Positions 46,609 to 56,772 of a DNA stretch of 64,000 nt are shown here, piece after piece. The translations under genes and the position numbers were made by a program. A model generated the notes under the pieces. The model saw only the letters and a list, made by a program, of their open reading frames with translations. It was not told the origin of the DNA and did no database searches. Source of the stretch: Calothrix sp. PCC 7103 (GTDB lineage Bacteria; Cyanobacteriota; Cyanobacteriia; Cyanobacteriales; Nostocaceae); assembly GCF_000331305.1 (NCBI RefSeq), contig NZ_KB217478.1, positions 5,863,595 to 5,927,594 on the forward strand. The letters are read 5' to 3'. Every line of letters starts with the position of its first letter. Within the stretch, counting starts at the first letter, position 1.

Positions 46609-47691
46609 ATGAATTCGCTGAATCGACTAGTGCAATTATTGATAATCACGCTGCTGTTTCCGTTAGTGTTTTTGAATGGGTGGTTAGCTTTTCGCGTTTT
46701 TGATTATTTTAAACCGATAATTACAACAATTGTACTAGCTTCGCTACTGGCGTTTATATTAAACTTTCCGGTATCAATACTTCATGCTCGTGGTGTCAAA
46801 CGTGGATATGCTGTTGGAATCGTATTTATTTCAACTTTGTTACTTATATTTACCCTAGGTGTAACTATACTACCGCTGGGTTATGAACAGTTTAACGAAA
46901 TGACAAAAGTCATTCCAGAATGGATAGACTCTGGACAGCAAAAGTTACTAGTTGCAAATAGTTGGGCAGAAAATCGTGGTTTTGACGTAGATTTTAGCAG
47001 AATTGCCACAGAATTAACCGATAAATTACCTTCGGAAGTAGAATTTTTTGGCAACCGACTTTTTACTTTTGCTGTTGAAGCTATTGATAGTGTTTCTGAA
47101 GCTTTAGTGACCGTCGTGTTTACATTTTACCTTTTGAGTGACGGCGCCCGTATTTGGGATGGGATATTTAGAAAATTGCCAGCTAGTTTTGCCGTCAAAT
47201 TACAGGAATCATTCCAGCAAAATTTCCGAAACTATTTAATCGGGCAAGTCGCTTTAGCTTTGTTGATGGGAGTATCGCTAACAGTAGTATTTCTTATTCT
47301 ACAAGTCCCATTCGGTTTAGTATTTGGTTTAGGAATAGGTGTTTTAAGCTTAATCCCGTTTGGTGATGTCGTTAGCCTTGCGGTTATCACCTTAATTATT
47401 GCATCTCATGATATTTGGTTGGCAGCAAGAGTATTAGCTGTTTCTGTTGTCATCGACCAATTAATCGACCAAGCTGTGGCGCCTCGTCTTTTAGGTAGTT
47501 TTACTGGCTTACGTCCAATATGGGTATTAACTTCGCTACTTGTTGGTACTTACGTTGGTGGATTATTAGGACTACTAATTGCCGTCCCTGTTGCGGGTGT
47601 AATTAAAGATGCTCTTTCTGGGTGGGTCGATAAAACTAATGCAGTTGAGGGAGATGCACCCTCGATTTTAACAACAGAATCTGCACCATAA
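46609..47691 (+). CDS. AI-2E family (PerM-like) transporter
   Basis: A 360-residue membrane protein with about eight helices, the first pair at residues about 8-55, a soluble loop at about 85-150, and the conserved late region VFLILQVPFGLVFGLGIGVL, LIPFGDVVSLAV and DQLIDQAVAPRLLGS followed by GLRPIWVLTSLLVG, hallmarks of the AI-2E exporter family. Substrates vary across the family (autoinducer-2, sodium/proton exchange, others), so none is assigned. It is convergent with hetR, with a hairpin between them. Confidence 0.9.
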   Translation: MNSLNRLVQLLIITLLFPLVFLNGWLAFRVFDYFKPIITTIVLASLLAFILNFPVSILHARGVKRGYAVGIVFISTLLLIFTLGVTILPLGYEQFNEMTKVIPEWIDSGQQKLLVANSWAENRGFDVDFSRIATELTDKLPSEVEFFGNRLFTFAVEAIDSVSEALVTVVFTFYLLSDGARIWDGIFRKLPASFAVKLQESFQQNFRNYLIGQVALALLMGVSLTVVFLILQVPFGLVFGLGIGVLSLIPFGDVVSLAVITLIIASHDIWLAARVLAVSVVIDQLIDQAVAPRLLGSFTGLRPIWVLTSLLVGTYVGGLLGLLIAVPVAGVIKDALSGWVDKTNAVEGDAPSILTTESAP

Positions 47692-47749
47692 TGAATCATT
47701 AAATAAGTAAATAAAGTAATCAGACTAAAAAATTACAATCCCATTGACA

Positions 47750-47769
47750 AATCCACCAAATGGTGGATT
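47750..47769. terminator. Hairpin between the transporter and hetR
   Basis: A perfect 9-bp inverted repeat AATCCACCA / TGGTGGATT with two central bases, in the 146-bp gap between convergent genes. There is no T tract on either side, so terminator function is a guess. Confidence 0.45.
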
Positions 47770-47837
47770 CGACATGGATTCTTATTAATTAGTATTTTTA
47801 TTAGAAAAACCAATACCAATCTTATTGGGATTAAATA

Positions 47838-49321
<1,484 letters not shown>

Positions 49322-51433
49322 TTAAGCGGTAGTTCTGGAACTTCTAGAGCGAGTACGTATTTTCTCTAAGTTGAAAGCAGCAGCACCGACTGTCACAACT
49401 AAAACGCCTATAACTTGAATTAATTCCAAGTTTTCTTGGATTATCAATCCAGCAAAAAGCACTGTCAAAGCTGGGACACAGGCACCAATGAGCGCAGAGC
49501 GGATGGCGCCAAATTTACGGATACCAAGGTTGTTAAGCACGTATCCAGCTAAGGTTAACACACCTAAAATAAAAGCGCTGAGAATGAGTTCAATAAAATT
49601 GGTGTTATTAACTTGTACACCCATGTTAACGGGTAGCGGAATAATTAAAGCCACAAAGCACAGCAGCAACATCGTAGTAAAGTTAAGCAAAGTAAACGAA
49701 ACAGGATGTAAGCGTGCAGCACAAATACGAGTCAGGACAATATAAATAGCAAAAGTCACACCCGACACAATCGCAGCAGTACTTCCGAATGATATACTTG
49801 GGTTATCTGTATTTGAACCTAAAACAAGTAACTGACCAAAGCAAATACAAGCAATAGCGCTAACCCGTGACAAAGTAGGACGTTCGCGGTCACTCCTAAA
49901 TATTAACCAGCCAAAGAAACCACTGATGACAGGGTAAATAAAGAAAAGCGAAATTGCGACACCCGTGGCAACTTGACCAATAGCCAAGTAAATTAGCACC
50001 TGAGACAAAAACAAGAAAAACCCACTAATAAGCGACAGCACCAACACTTGCTTAGTAATAGCGCGTGGCATTGCCGTAGCATGGGATGCAGAACCCTTAT
50101 TATTACGTAATGAATCTACCAAACCTCTAATATCATTCCAAATACCTTGATGCATAATAGGCGCCATTACCAACATTAGCGGTACAACGACCAACATTCG
50201 CAGCATCAAAATTAAAAAACAATTACCAAGGGTTGGGACAATAAGCTGCTGGACATCAAAAACTCCGAAAATTTGCGATTTTTGGAAAAACATCGCTTTA
50301 ACAGAAACGTTATACAGCGCAGAAGCAGCAACCGATAGCATAATCAGTATAAACCCAGCCCGAAGCGAAGTAGGAAGTTCTCGACTGTTCACTTCCACTT
50401 CAGGTGGGGTCTGTGGTCTTCTAGCTTCAACACGTCTTCGACGTATACTTGGAGTTGGAATTGGCGTAGGTACAATTGTTTCAACAACAGGAGTTTCAGG
50501 TAGTGAAGATTCTTGAGGTCTCAATAATTTGACTCTTTCTAAAGATTCTTGGGGTTGTGATTCGACAAATTCTGTATTTTCAACAGGTTCTAGGGAAGCT
50601 TCAACTTGAGCGCGCGTTACAGGGTTAGGAATAACAGTATTAGGAAACTGATTATGAGGTGGTTCCGAAGCACCTTGAGTTTCTAATTGGCTCGATGGTG
50701 CATTTATATCTATATTATTAAGGGTGTAAAATTCGGCAGTTTCGGGGTTTTCAAGTGCTTCTTCAAATTCAACCGAGGCAAACTCTTCGACTCTGTTACC
50801 GACATTTTGAGGCGCCGCATCAAGTTCGTTGCGGAGACGGTACACTAACTCAGCTAAAATAGCTTCACCTTGTTCCTGTTCGCTATACATCCGGGAAAGC
50901 TGCACAGAAAAACTACTTTGGTAATTTTTTAACTCACTCTGTAGTTCTTCAAAGGTACTTGTAACAGCAGCTTTGAGGGAAGTTATTAAATTATCAACAT
51001 CAGAATCCGGATTCGCAGTAATTTCTGTTTCAGTATAAGGCTGTATAGTATTATTCTTTGAAACACGCACGATAGCAGACTCAAACAACTGCTCTAACGA
51101 CGACTGCAATTGTATAGAGACGTGGTTGGCAAGAACTTGTACTAATTGTCGAATTAATACCTGTTGCTGTTGTTCAATTTGCGAGGACTGTAAATTATTC
51201 TTTTGTACAGAGAGCTTTTGAACATCATCAGTTAGCTGACGCTTTTCCTCAACTAGACGCTTCACATCTTCCTGCAAAGAGTTGAGAACGTTTGATTGAA
51301 GAACGATTAGCTCACTAGTTAATTTTTGCACAGTATTCTGTGCATCAATAGAAGCTTCGAGCGAAGCATCTAATTGTGGCGCCGAGTTATTTTCTCGGTG
51401 ATTTACATTTATATTGTTCTCAGACTGACCCAT
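49322..51433 (-). CDS. DMT (EamA) transporter with long N-terminal coiled coil
   Basis: The 703-residue protein has two halves. Residues 1 to about 360 are cytoplasmic: a coiled coil (TSELIVLQSNVLNSLQEDVK onward) and a Pro/Glu-rich linker ending in a basic patch (SIRRRRVEARRPQ). Residues about 365-690 hold ten helices forming two EamA repeats (LITGFFLFLSQVLIYLAIGQ-like and LTLAGYVLNNLGIRKFGAIR stretches), as in drug/metabolite exporters. DMT exporters are normally about 300 residues, so the soluble half is a real fusion. The substrate is unknown. It lies just upstream of hetR on the same strand. Confidence 0.88.
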   Translation of the reverse strand: MGQSENNINVNHRENNSAPQLDASLEASIDAQNTVQKLTSELIVLQSNVLNSLQEDVKRLVEEKRQLTDDVQKLSVQKNNLQSSQIEQQQQVLIRQLVQVLANHVSIQLQSSLEQLFESAIVRVSKNNTIQPYTETEITANPDSDVDNLITSLKAAVTSTFEELQSELKNYQSSFSVQLSRMYSEQEQGEAILAELVYRLRNELDAAPQNVGNRVEEFASVEFEEALENPETAEFYTLNNIDINAPSSQLETQGASEPPHNQFPNTVIPNPVTRAQVEASLEPVENTEFVESQPQESLERVKLLRPQESSLPETPVVETIVPTPIPTPSIRRRRVEARRPQTPPEVEVNSRELPTSLRAGFILIMLSVAASALYNVSVKAMFFQKSQIFGVFDVQQLIVPTLGNCFLILMLRMLVVVPLMLVMAPIMHQGIWNDIRGLVDSLRNNKGSASHATAMPRAITKQVLVLSLISGFFLFLSQVLIYLAIGQVATGVAISLFFIYPVISGFFGWLIFRSDRERPTLSRVSAIACICFGQLLVLGSNTDNPSISFGSTAAIVSGVTFAIYIVLTRICAARLHPVSFTLLNFTTMLLLCFVALIIPLPVNMGVQVNNTNFIELILSAFILGVLTLAGYVLNNLGIRKFGAIRSALIGACVPALTVLFAGLIIQENLELIQVIGVLVVTVGAAAFNLEKIRTRSRSSRTTA

Positions 51434-51851
51434 TAGTTCTACACCTCTGGCCTGTTGTGGAAGAGTAAGCAGTTAATCGTTCGTAGTTTTATGGAACTAT
51501 TGTGTCAGATAAAGCCCAAACAATAAATCCAATTTTGGCAAGATACCATATTTTTTCTGATAAAAAAAAATCATTAAATATTCATTAATTTCTTTACGGG
51601 TAAATAATGAATACCAGTATTCTAAATTAACCATAGTCATAAAAAGCCCCGTAAAGCTTATTAAATATAGGTTTCAGAAGCAAAAAGAGATATTATAAAA
51701 ACTTACTGAATATAAAATAATGTTTGCTAGTCTACAAACCTTCTCAGGCTTTACCCCTATAAATAAGTTTACAAATTTATCAACAAAGCGATGAACGTAG
51801 GCGCCTGTACAGCAAGTTATATTTATTAAGTCTCAACACAAACTTTAAACG
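51434..51851. other. AT-rich divergent intergenic region
   Basis: The 418-bp gap carries the promoters of the DMT transporter and the small gene before GUN4. One GGCGCC is present at 51800. No repeat family or RNA gene is recognised. Confidence 0.5.
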
Positions 51852-52112
51852 ATGCGGCAACCAGACGACCACTTTAGGGACATCGAAGCCATCATGCAAA
51901 AACATAGCAGCGCACTTCAAGCAGAAATACGCGCACTTCAAGCAGCAGATGAAACAAGGCAATGGTCAAGCGCATGGAAAAGAATATATAATTGGCGTTT
52001 TGCTAATGCTTTTGCTAAACAAAAAATATTTCGCAACTGGGCAGCAGACGCAGAAGCATGGGGACTACTACCAACGCGCGAGTACCCAAACCAAGGAAAT
52101 CAAAAATTATAG
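51852..52112 (+). CDS. Small hypothetical protein upstream of the GUN4 gene
   Basis: An 86-residue, probably helical protein (MRQPDDHFRDIEAIMQKHSS, then an Ala/Gln/Glu coiled coil) ending two bases before the GUN4 start, an arrangement typical of translational coupling. Trp and Arg content (RQWSSAWKRIYNWRF) looks like a real protein, but I know no family. A role with GUN4 is inferred only from position. Confidence 0.6.
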   Translation: MRQPDDHFRDIEAIMQKHSSALQAEIRALQAADETRQWSSAWKRIYNWRFANAFAKQKIFRNWAADAEAWGLLPTREYPNQGNQKL

Positions 52113-52114
52113 AT

Positions 52115-52591
52115 ATGGGCATTACTCATCAATTAATCAGCGAGGTAGGTGTAAATTACGATAGCCTAGCCAAATTACTAGCATCGAAAATGTGGCGCCA
52201 AGCAGACGAAGAAACAAGAGCGGTAATGTTAAAAATATCACGACGTGTGGATGCAGGATGGCTTAGAGAAGAAGATTTTACTAGTTTTCCCTGTAGTGAT
52301 CTAGATACTATAGATTACTTATGGACTTACTACAGTAACGAACGTTTTGGCTTTACCGTGCAAAGTCGGGTTTGGGATAATACACAACAAGACTACATGA
52401 AATTTAGCAATACGGTAGGATGGCGCCACTCAGGTAACTGGCAACGATACCCCCAACTTCAATTTAACTTACAAGCTGCCACTGGACATTTACCTGCTGC
52501 ACCATTCTATAAAGCAGGGGATGATATAGCCATCGGTTGGGCTGCAACACTGGCGCCGAAACTCGTACAATGTTTAGAAGAAAGTTTTTAG
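52115..52591 (+). CDS. GUN4-domain protein
   Basis: A 158-residue GUN4 domain without the N-terminal helical bundle of full GUN4: LLASKMWRQADEETRAVMLK, FPCSDLDTIDYLWTYYSNER, FGFTVQSRVW and NTVGWRHSGNWQRYPQLQFN match the family. GUN4 binds porphyrins and stimulates magnesium chelatase in chlorophyll synthesis; many short paralogues occur in filamentous cyanobacteria with unknown roles, and this one may be such a paralogue. I chose the ATG at 52115, directly after the upstream small gene. Its 3' end is duplicated at 53407-53587. Confidence 0.9.
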   Translation: MGITHQLISEVGVNYDSLAKLLASKMWRQADEETRAVMLKISRRVDAGWLREEDFTSFPCSDLDTIDYLWTYYSNERFGFTVQSRVWDNTQQDYMKFSNTVGWRHSGNWQRYPQLQFNLQAATGHLPAAPFYKAGDDIAIGWAATLAPKLVQCLEESF

Positions 52592-52640
52592 TATTTAAAT
52601 TTAGAATTTAAAAAAGCCCTTCTCGCGAATCAAGTAAACA

Positions 52641-53060
52641 TCAATCAACCCAATTTTCCACTCGTAGACCAGGTACTTGTTTGAAATGACGAGTGTTCCG
52701 TGTTACTAAGGTAGCTCTATTAGCCAGAGCCACACTAGCAATTAACAAATCAGCTCTTCCAATTTTGCGTAGATTGGACACTGCACGTAATCGCTCAAAT
52801 TCTAATGATGCTGCTTGATTAATTGGAATAATTAAAAGTTCGCGCAAAAACTCTTCAGTACGAAATAGAAGCTCTTGCGCTTTAAGTAAATCTCCCCCTG
52901 TCTCAGCTTTAAGAAGATAATCAATGCGTCCACGTAAAACTTCGGCTTTTGTAATAATAGTTATTCCGACTTCAGACTCTTCTACAGCCTTTAATCGTGC
53001 AACTACATTTATATTTCCAGCATAAAGGCGTGATAGCGTATCAGTGTCAAGTAAATACAT
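52641..53060 (-). CDS. PIN-domain toxin (VapC-like)
   Basis: A 139-residue PIN-domain protein: MYLLDTDTLSRLYAGN carries the first acidic pair, KAEVLRGR the second acidic residue, and GRADLLIASVALANRATLVT with RNTRHF the C-terminal active-site region. It is predicted to be a ribonuclease. It shares one base with the stop of the antitoxin gene (TAATG), so the pair is translationally coupled. It is unlike the PIN gene at 27591 beyond the motif level. Confidence 0.88.
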   Translation of the reverse strand: MYLLDTDTLSRLYAGNINVVARLKAVEESEVGITIITKAEVLRGRIDYLLKAETGGDLLKAQELLFRTEEFLRELLIIPINQAASLEFERLRAVSNLRKIGRADLLIASVALANRATLVTRNTRHFKQVPGLRVENWVD

Positions 53061-53359
53061 TAATTATCTGGCTTCTCATCAACTTCAGAACGTCCCCTTG
53101 CCTCATAAATTTTTGTCGTCAAATCCACAAGAGAATCATCATCTGCAAAGGCACCTGCTTGACCTAAAAGAATGGAACGGCTGTTCTTAGGACTCAACCA
53201 ACTGTCAATTGTTACCTTTAAAAATCTCCACTCGTCTCCAATTTTTCGACCTGGAATGTTACCTATTTGAGCCTGATGTAACACCAATTCAATAGGTAGG
53301 CGTAAATACTGAGATGTTTCTTCAAGTGTTAAAACTGATGGTAAGGTAACTTGTTCCAT
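53060..53359 (-). CDS. Excisionase-like DNA-binding antitoxin
   Basis: A 99-residue protein with an excisionase/MerR-like winged helix (LTLEETSQYLRLPIELVLHQ, then GNIPGRKIGDEWRFLKVTID) and an acidic, disordered tail (FADDDSLVDLTTKIYEARGR). Position upstream of the PIN gene and the TAATG overlap mark it as the antitoxin and probable autorepressor. Confidence 0.82.
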   Translation of the reverse strand: MEQVTLPSVLTLEETSQYLRLPIELVLHQAQIGNIPGRKIGDEWRFLKVTIDSWLSPKNSRSILLGQAGAFADDDSLVDLTTKIYEARGRSEVDEKPDN

Positions 53360-53406
53360 GATTTACAACCGCATAATTATACAATATATTTTATCGTATG
53401 CAACAA

Positions 53407-53587
53407 AAGGTAGTGGGATGGCGCCACTCAGGTAACTGGCAACGATACCTCCAACTTCAATTTAACTTACAAGCTCCCACTGGACATTTACCTGCTGCAC
53501 GTTTTATAAAGCAGGAGATGATAAGCCATCGGTTGGGCTGCAACACTGGCGCCGAAACTCATACAATGCTTAGAAGAAAGTTTTTAA
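53407..53587 (+). pseudogene. Partial, frameshifted duplicate of the GUN4 gene 3' end
   Basis: About 180 bp match 52405-52591 with few substitutions, from the GWRHSGNWQRY codons to the stop. Two single-base deletions (in the CACCATTCTATAAAG and GATGATATAG segments) break the frame. It lacks the first two-thirds of the domain. The two copies are direct repeats flanking the PIN toxin-antitoxin pair. Confidence 0.9.
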
Positions 53588-53616
53588 ATCAGTTGTAACT
53601 TACCATCAACGCAAAA

Positions 53617-54270
53617 ATGCTTACAAATACTGCTATCTCACCCATGAAAATTTTAATTGTTGAAGATGATTTAATAATGCGGTTGGGATTAAAGCAGTAT
53701 TTAAACTCCCAACCTAACATAGAAGTAATTGGTGTTGCAGAACATGGTTATGCTGCAATTGAGATGTCAAAACAATTACAACCCGATTTAATTGTAATGG
53801 ATGTGGGACTACCACGTTTAGATGGAATAGCAGCAACACAAGAGATTAAAACACTACTTCCTGATGTGCGTGTAGTAGTACTAACATCCCACAAATCAGA
53901 AACAGAAATTATCGCAGCTCTTAGCAGTGGCGCCGATGCTTACTGCATTAAAGGAACTACAATGAATGGATTGTTAGTTGCGCTTGCAGCAGTACAAGAA
54001 GGTGCTGTTTATCTCGACCCACAAATTGCACGTCAAGTTTTGGAACATCTCAAACCACCTTCTCCAAAAGATTCTATACCAGAGCTTTCGGCAAGAGAAC
54101 TAGAAATTTTGCGTTTAATTGTAGATGGAATGAGTAATACAGAAATTGCGGCAAAATTATTTTTAAGTCCAAACACCATTAAGACTTATATAAAAAATCT
54201 CATGAAGAAATTATCTGTGAATGACCGAGTGCAAGCTGCGGTTGTCGCACTTCGTAACGGCTTAGTTTAA
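53617..54270 (+). CDS. NarL/FixJ-family response regulator
   Basis: A 217-residue regulator with a receiver (ILIVEDDLIMRLGLK; acceptor Asp in LIVMDVGLPRLDG; Lys in AYCIKGTT) and a LuxR-type DNA-binding domain (LSARELEILRLIVDGMSNTE, NTIKTYIKNLMKKL). It may start at 53617 or at an in-frame ATG nine codons later. The convergent and then divergent genes beyond it include a membrane histidine kinase (55035-56486), a possible partner by proximity only. Confidence 0.92.
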   Translation: MLTNTAISPMKILIVEDDLIMRLGLKQYLNSQPNIEVIGVAEHGYAAIEMSKQLQPDLIVMDVGLPRLDGIAATQEIKTLLPDVRVVVLTSHKSETEIIAALSSGADAYCIKGTTMNGLLVALAAVQEGAVYLDPQIARQVLEHLKPPSPKDSIPELSARELEILRLIVDGMSNTEIAAKLFLSPNTIKTYIKNLMKKLSVNDRVQAAVVALRNGLV

Positions 54271-54292
54271 TATATAAGCAACTTGGTGTGTT

Positions 54293-54916
54293 TTACTTAA
54301 GCAATGCTAGACGTTTTTCTAAATGCTGAATTTGTTCATTTATGGCACCGATATTTGCGCTGTCACGAGAATAGACGTTTTGCAATTTTGCTCTTTGTAC
54401 TCTCAATTGTGATATTTTATTTTTGATTGACTGCGACACCGTGCGATTAACTAAAGCTTGAGAATTTCGAGGTTGAATTTGTGCAAAGCGTTGACGTAAA
54501 CCTTTAATATCTTCTGCCAGTACCATGAGAACAGGACTATGTTCTACATAAGCAGTAGCTTTGACTACTCGCTCTACTTCTAATTCAGCTATTTTTTCTT
54601 TAATTGCTTTAGATATGGCTGAATTCAAAATATTTTTACTATTTGATTTTAATTGTTGTCGCAAATTTTGGAGTTTTTTATTTGCACTTGTAACTTGTGA
54701 AGATTTCGTTGTATACCTTGAATTTAAAAGTACTATTTCCACTTCTAAATTTGCTATTTCCTTAATTAGCTTATTTTCGTTGACTGTACTTGTTGAGATT
54801 GAGCTTTTTGTTGCGACCTGAACTATAAATGCTCGTACTAGTTCTTGATTACTTATCGTTAAAGTAGAAAATAAAACCGAGCTAAGTGTCAAATAAGTAA
54901 AAAATTGGAATTTCAT
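54293..54916 (-). CDS. Exported coiled-coil protein with an internal repeat
   Basis: A 207-residue protein with a signal peptide (MKFQFFTYLTLSSVLFSTLT) and then two related helical halves: SAISKAIKEKIAELEVERVV and TVSQSIKNKISQLRVQRAKL are clearly alike and about 70 residues apart. Each half ends in a leucine-heptad coil. It is probably periplasmic; no family name. It lies tail-to-tail with the NarL regulator (22 bp). Confidence 0.75.
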   Translation of the reverse strand: MKFQFFTYLTLSSVLFSTLTISNQELVRAFIVQVATKSSISTSTVNENKLIKEIANLEVEIVLLNSRYTTKSSQVTSANKKLQNLRQQLKSNSKNILNSAISKAIKEKIAELEVERVVKATAYVEHSPVLMVLAEDIKGLRQRFAQIQPRNSQALVNRTVSQSIKNKISQLRVQRAKLQNVYSRDSANIGAINEQIQHLEKRLALLK

Positions 54917-55034
54917 TGTTCACAAATGAATAGTTTTGTATATGCAGACTTGTAACTGAATTTCTAAGTTCCTAAGTTGATACACCCACTAGGGTATTTA
55001 CTATTCACCTTATTGGGTGTATTTACTATTCATA

Positions 55035-56486
55035 CTAAAGTAAATTACTATATTGATCAACTCCAATAGGTAACGTAAACCAAAAAGTGGCGCCATTACC
55101 AGGACTGCTATTTACACCAATATCACCACTATGTGCAATAATAATTTGTTGACAAATATATAAACCTAAACCCAATCCCAAAGATTGTTGTATATTTTGC
55201 CCGCGCGCGTATAATTGAAATAACTTTGCAGCTTGTTGTTGACTCATACCAACACCATTATCCGCAACGATACATTGTACTTTATTTTTTTCTAGCCATG
55301 CATCAATAGTAATTTGTAATCCAACTTGATTAACATTAATTGCATTAATAATCAAATTATGATAAACTCGTGATAATTGTAAGGGATCAGCAAAAACTTC
55401 TGGTAATTCAGAATTAACTAAGTTAACAATAGTAGTTCTTTCTTTATTTAATACTGGCGATAAGTCTGTAATTATTGATTGTACTACAGGAAATAATTTT
55501 ATAGATTGAGGATATATTTTTATTCCTTGTGTTTCGCTAGCATGAGCTTCGAGCATCGAATCAATTAAATTCAGTTGTCTTTTGTTTCCTGTAATTACAT
55601 CTTCAACAAGCGCTCTATCTACTTCAATTTTTGGTTGACGTTGAGTTAAAAGATTCTCTAAAACTAAAATTGTACCTAAGACTGGGTTACGTAAGTCATG
55701 TGCTACAGCATTTACAAATAATCGCAATTGCCACCAGTATTTAAACTCTGTTTTCAAAGTCAGTTCATAAAGATATATACCATAATCAACAACTATACAT
55801 GGCAAAAGGTTAAAGATTAAACTATATATAGCATCAGTCGAGCAAGCAACTTGCTGTTCTTGACTCAATGTCCAAAAATTATAAGTTGGGTTGTTAAATC
55901 TATAAGCAAGAAGACCAAATATAAAAACACTTATTTGAGAAGTAATATGTAGACGTAAACAAACGGGTACTAATACCCCAATTATTGGAAAAAGTAGATG
56001 ATAGTATTTAGTATCTATGCCTAAACGAATTTGATTTAGTGCTAGGCAATGTATTATATCTACCTCTTCGCCAAGAGAAGCAATTATATCAATAGATTGT
56101 GATTCAGGTGTTTTTAGCCCGATTAAATAGGGAATTGTAGTAATTATGACCTGAAAGTAATGATAAAACGGTATTGAGCAAGCAAATATTATAAATATAG
56201 TTTTGAGGTATTTTCTCGTTTTCGGTAGACGTAGTAAAATTAGGCAGCCAATAAATAATAGTTCTTGTAGGAACAAATCTCTAGAAGAATTAAAAAGAAA
56301 AATTACAGCACTAACCGCACCACGCTTATAATACTTACCCAGAAATTCAGGAATTTTAAAGTTAAGCTCAATAGCTGCATGGAAACATGACCAAATAATG
56401 ATTGCTAGTTGCAGTTTTTGATAAAGAAATGTGTCTCGCCACTTTTGATAGTCGATAGAAATTGCCTGCTGTCCTGGTTTTTGCAT
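55035..56486 (-). CDS. Multi-pass membrane histidine kinase
   Basis: A 483-residue kinase. Residues about 20-245 form seven or eight membrane helices with aromatic and basic loops, a sensor of unknown signal; residues about 255-330 are HisKA with VNAVAHDLRNPVLGTILVLE, and 360-480 are a HATPase (IINAINVNQVGL, VADNGVGMSQQQ, GLGLGLYICQQ). It is close to the membrane-embedded kinases that sense quinone or membrane state, but that is speculative. The 287-bp region upstream has the start of a WD40 gene on the other strand. Confidence 0.88.
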   Translation of the reverse strand: MQKPGQQAISIDYQKWRDTFLYQKLQLAIIIWSCFHAAIELNFKIPEFLGKYYKRGAVSAVIFLFNSSRDLFLQELLFIGCLILLRLPKTRKYLKTIFIIFACSIPFYHYFQVIITTIPYLIGLKTPESQSIDIIASLGEEVDIIHCLALNQIRLGIDTKYYHLLFPIIGVLVPVCLRLHITSQISVFIFGLLAYRFNNPTYNFWTLSQEQQVACSTDAIYSLIFNLLPCIVVDYGIYLYELTLKTEFKYWWQLRLFVNAVAHDLRNPVLGTILVLENLLTQRQPKIEVDRALVEDVITGNKRQLNLIDSMLEAHASETQGIKIYPQSIKLFPVVQSIITDLSPVLNKERTTIVNLVNSELPEVFADPLQLSRVYHNLIINAINVNQVGLQITIDAWLEKNKVQCIVADNGVGMSQQQAAKLFQLYARGQNIQQSLGLGLGLYICQQIIIAHSGDIGVNSSPGNGATFWFTLPIGVDQYSNLL

Positions 56487-56772
56487 ATAGGTAAACGGAA
56501 CTTACGCGCTGTTATGATTGCGGTACTGGAGAGAGCATTGATAATTGTTTGTGTAAAAAGATTATACCCTCTAATTGAGGCGCCCGTTGGGGTATTACAC
56601 TTTCACCCAGTTAGGTGTATGTTTAAAAAGTATAAATATGGTATGTCTAAATTTAATCGTTCCATAAAACTGTTTTAGATACTTTTAAAAGTTTTTGGAA
56701 CTTTCAAATTATGGTTGATGTCATTGACAATATATTCAGATATTTACAATTCAATAAAATAGAAATAAAGTT

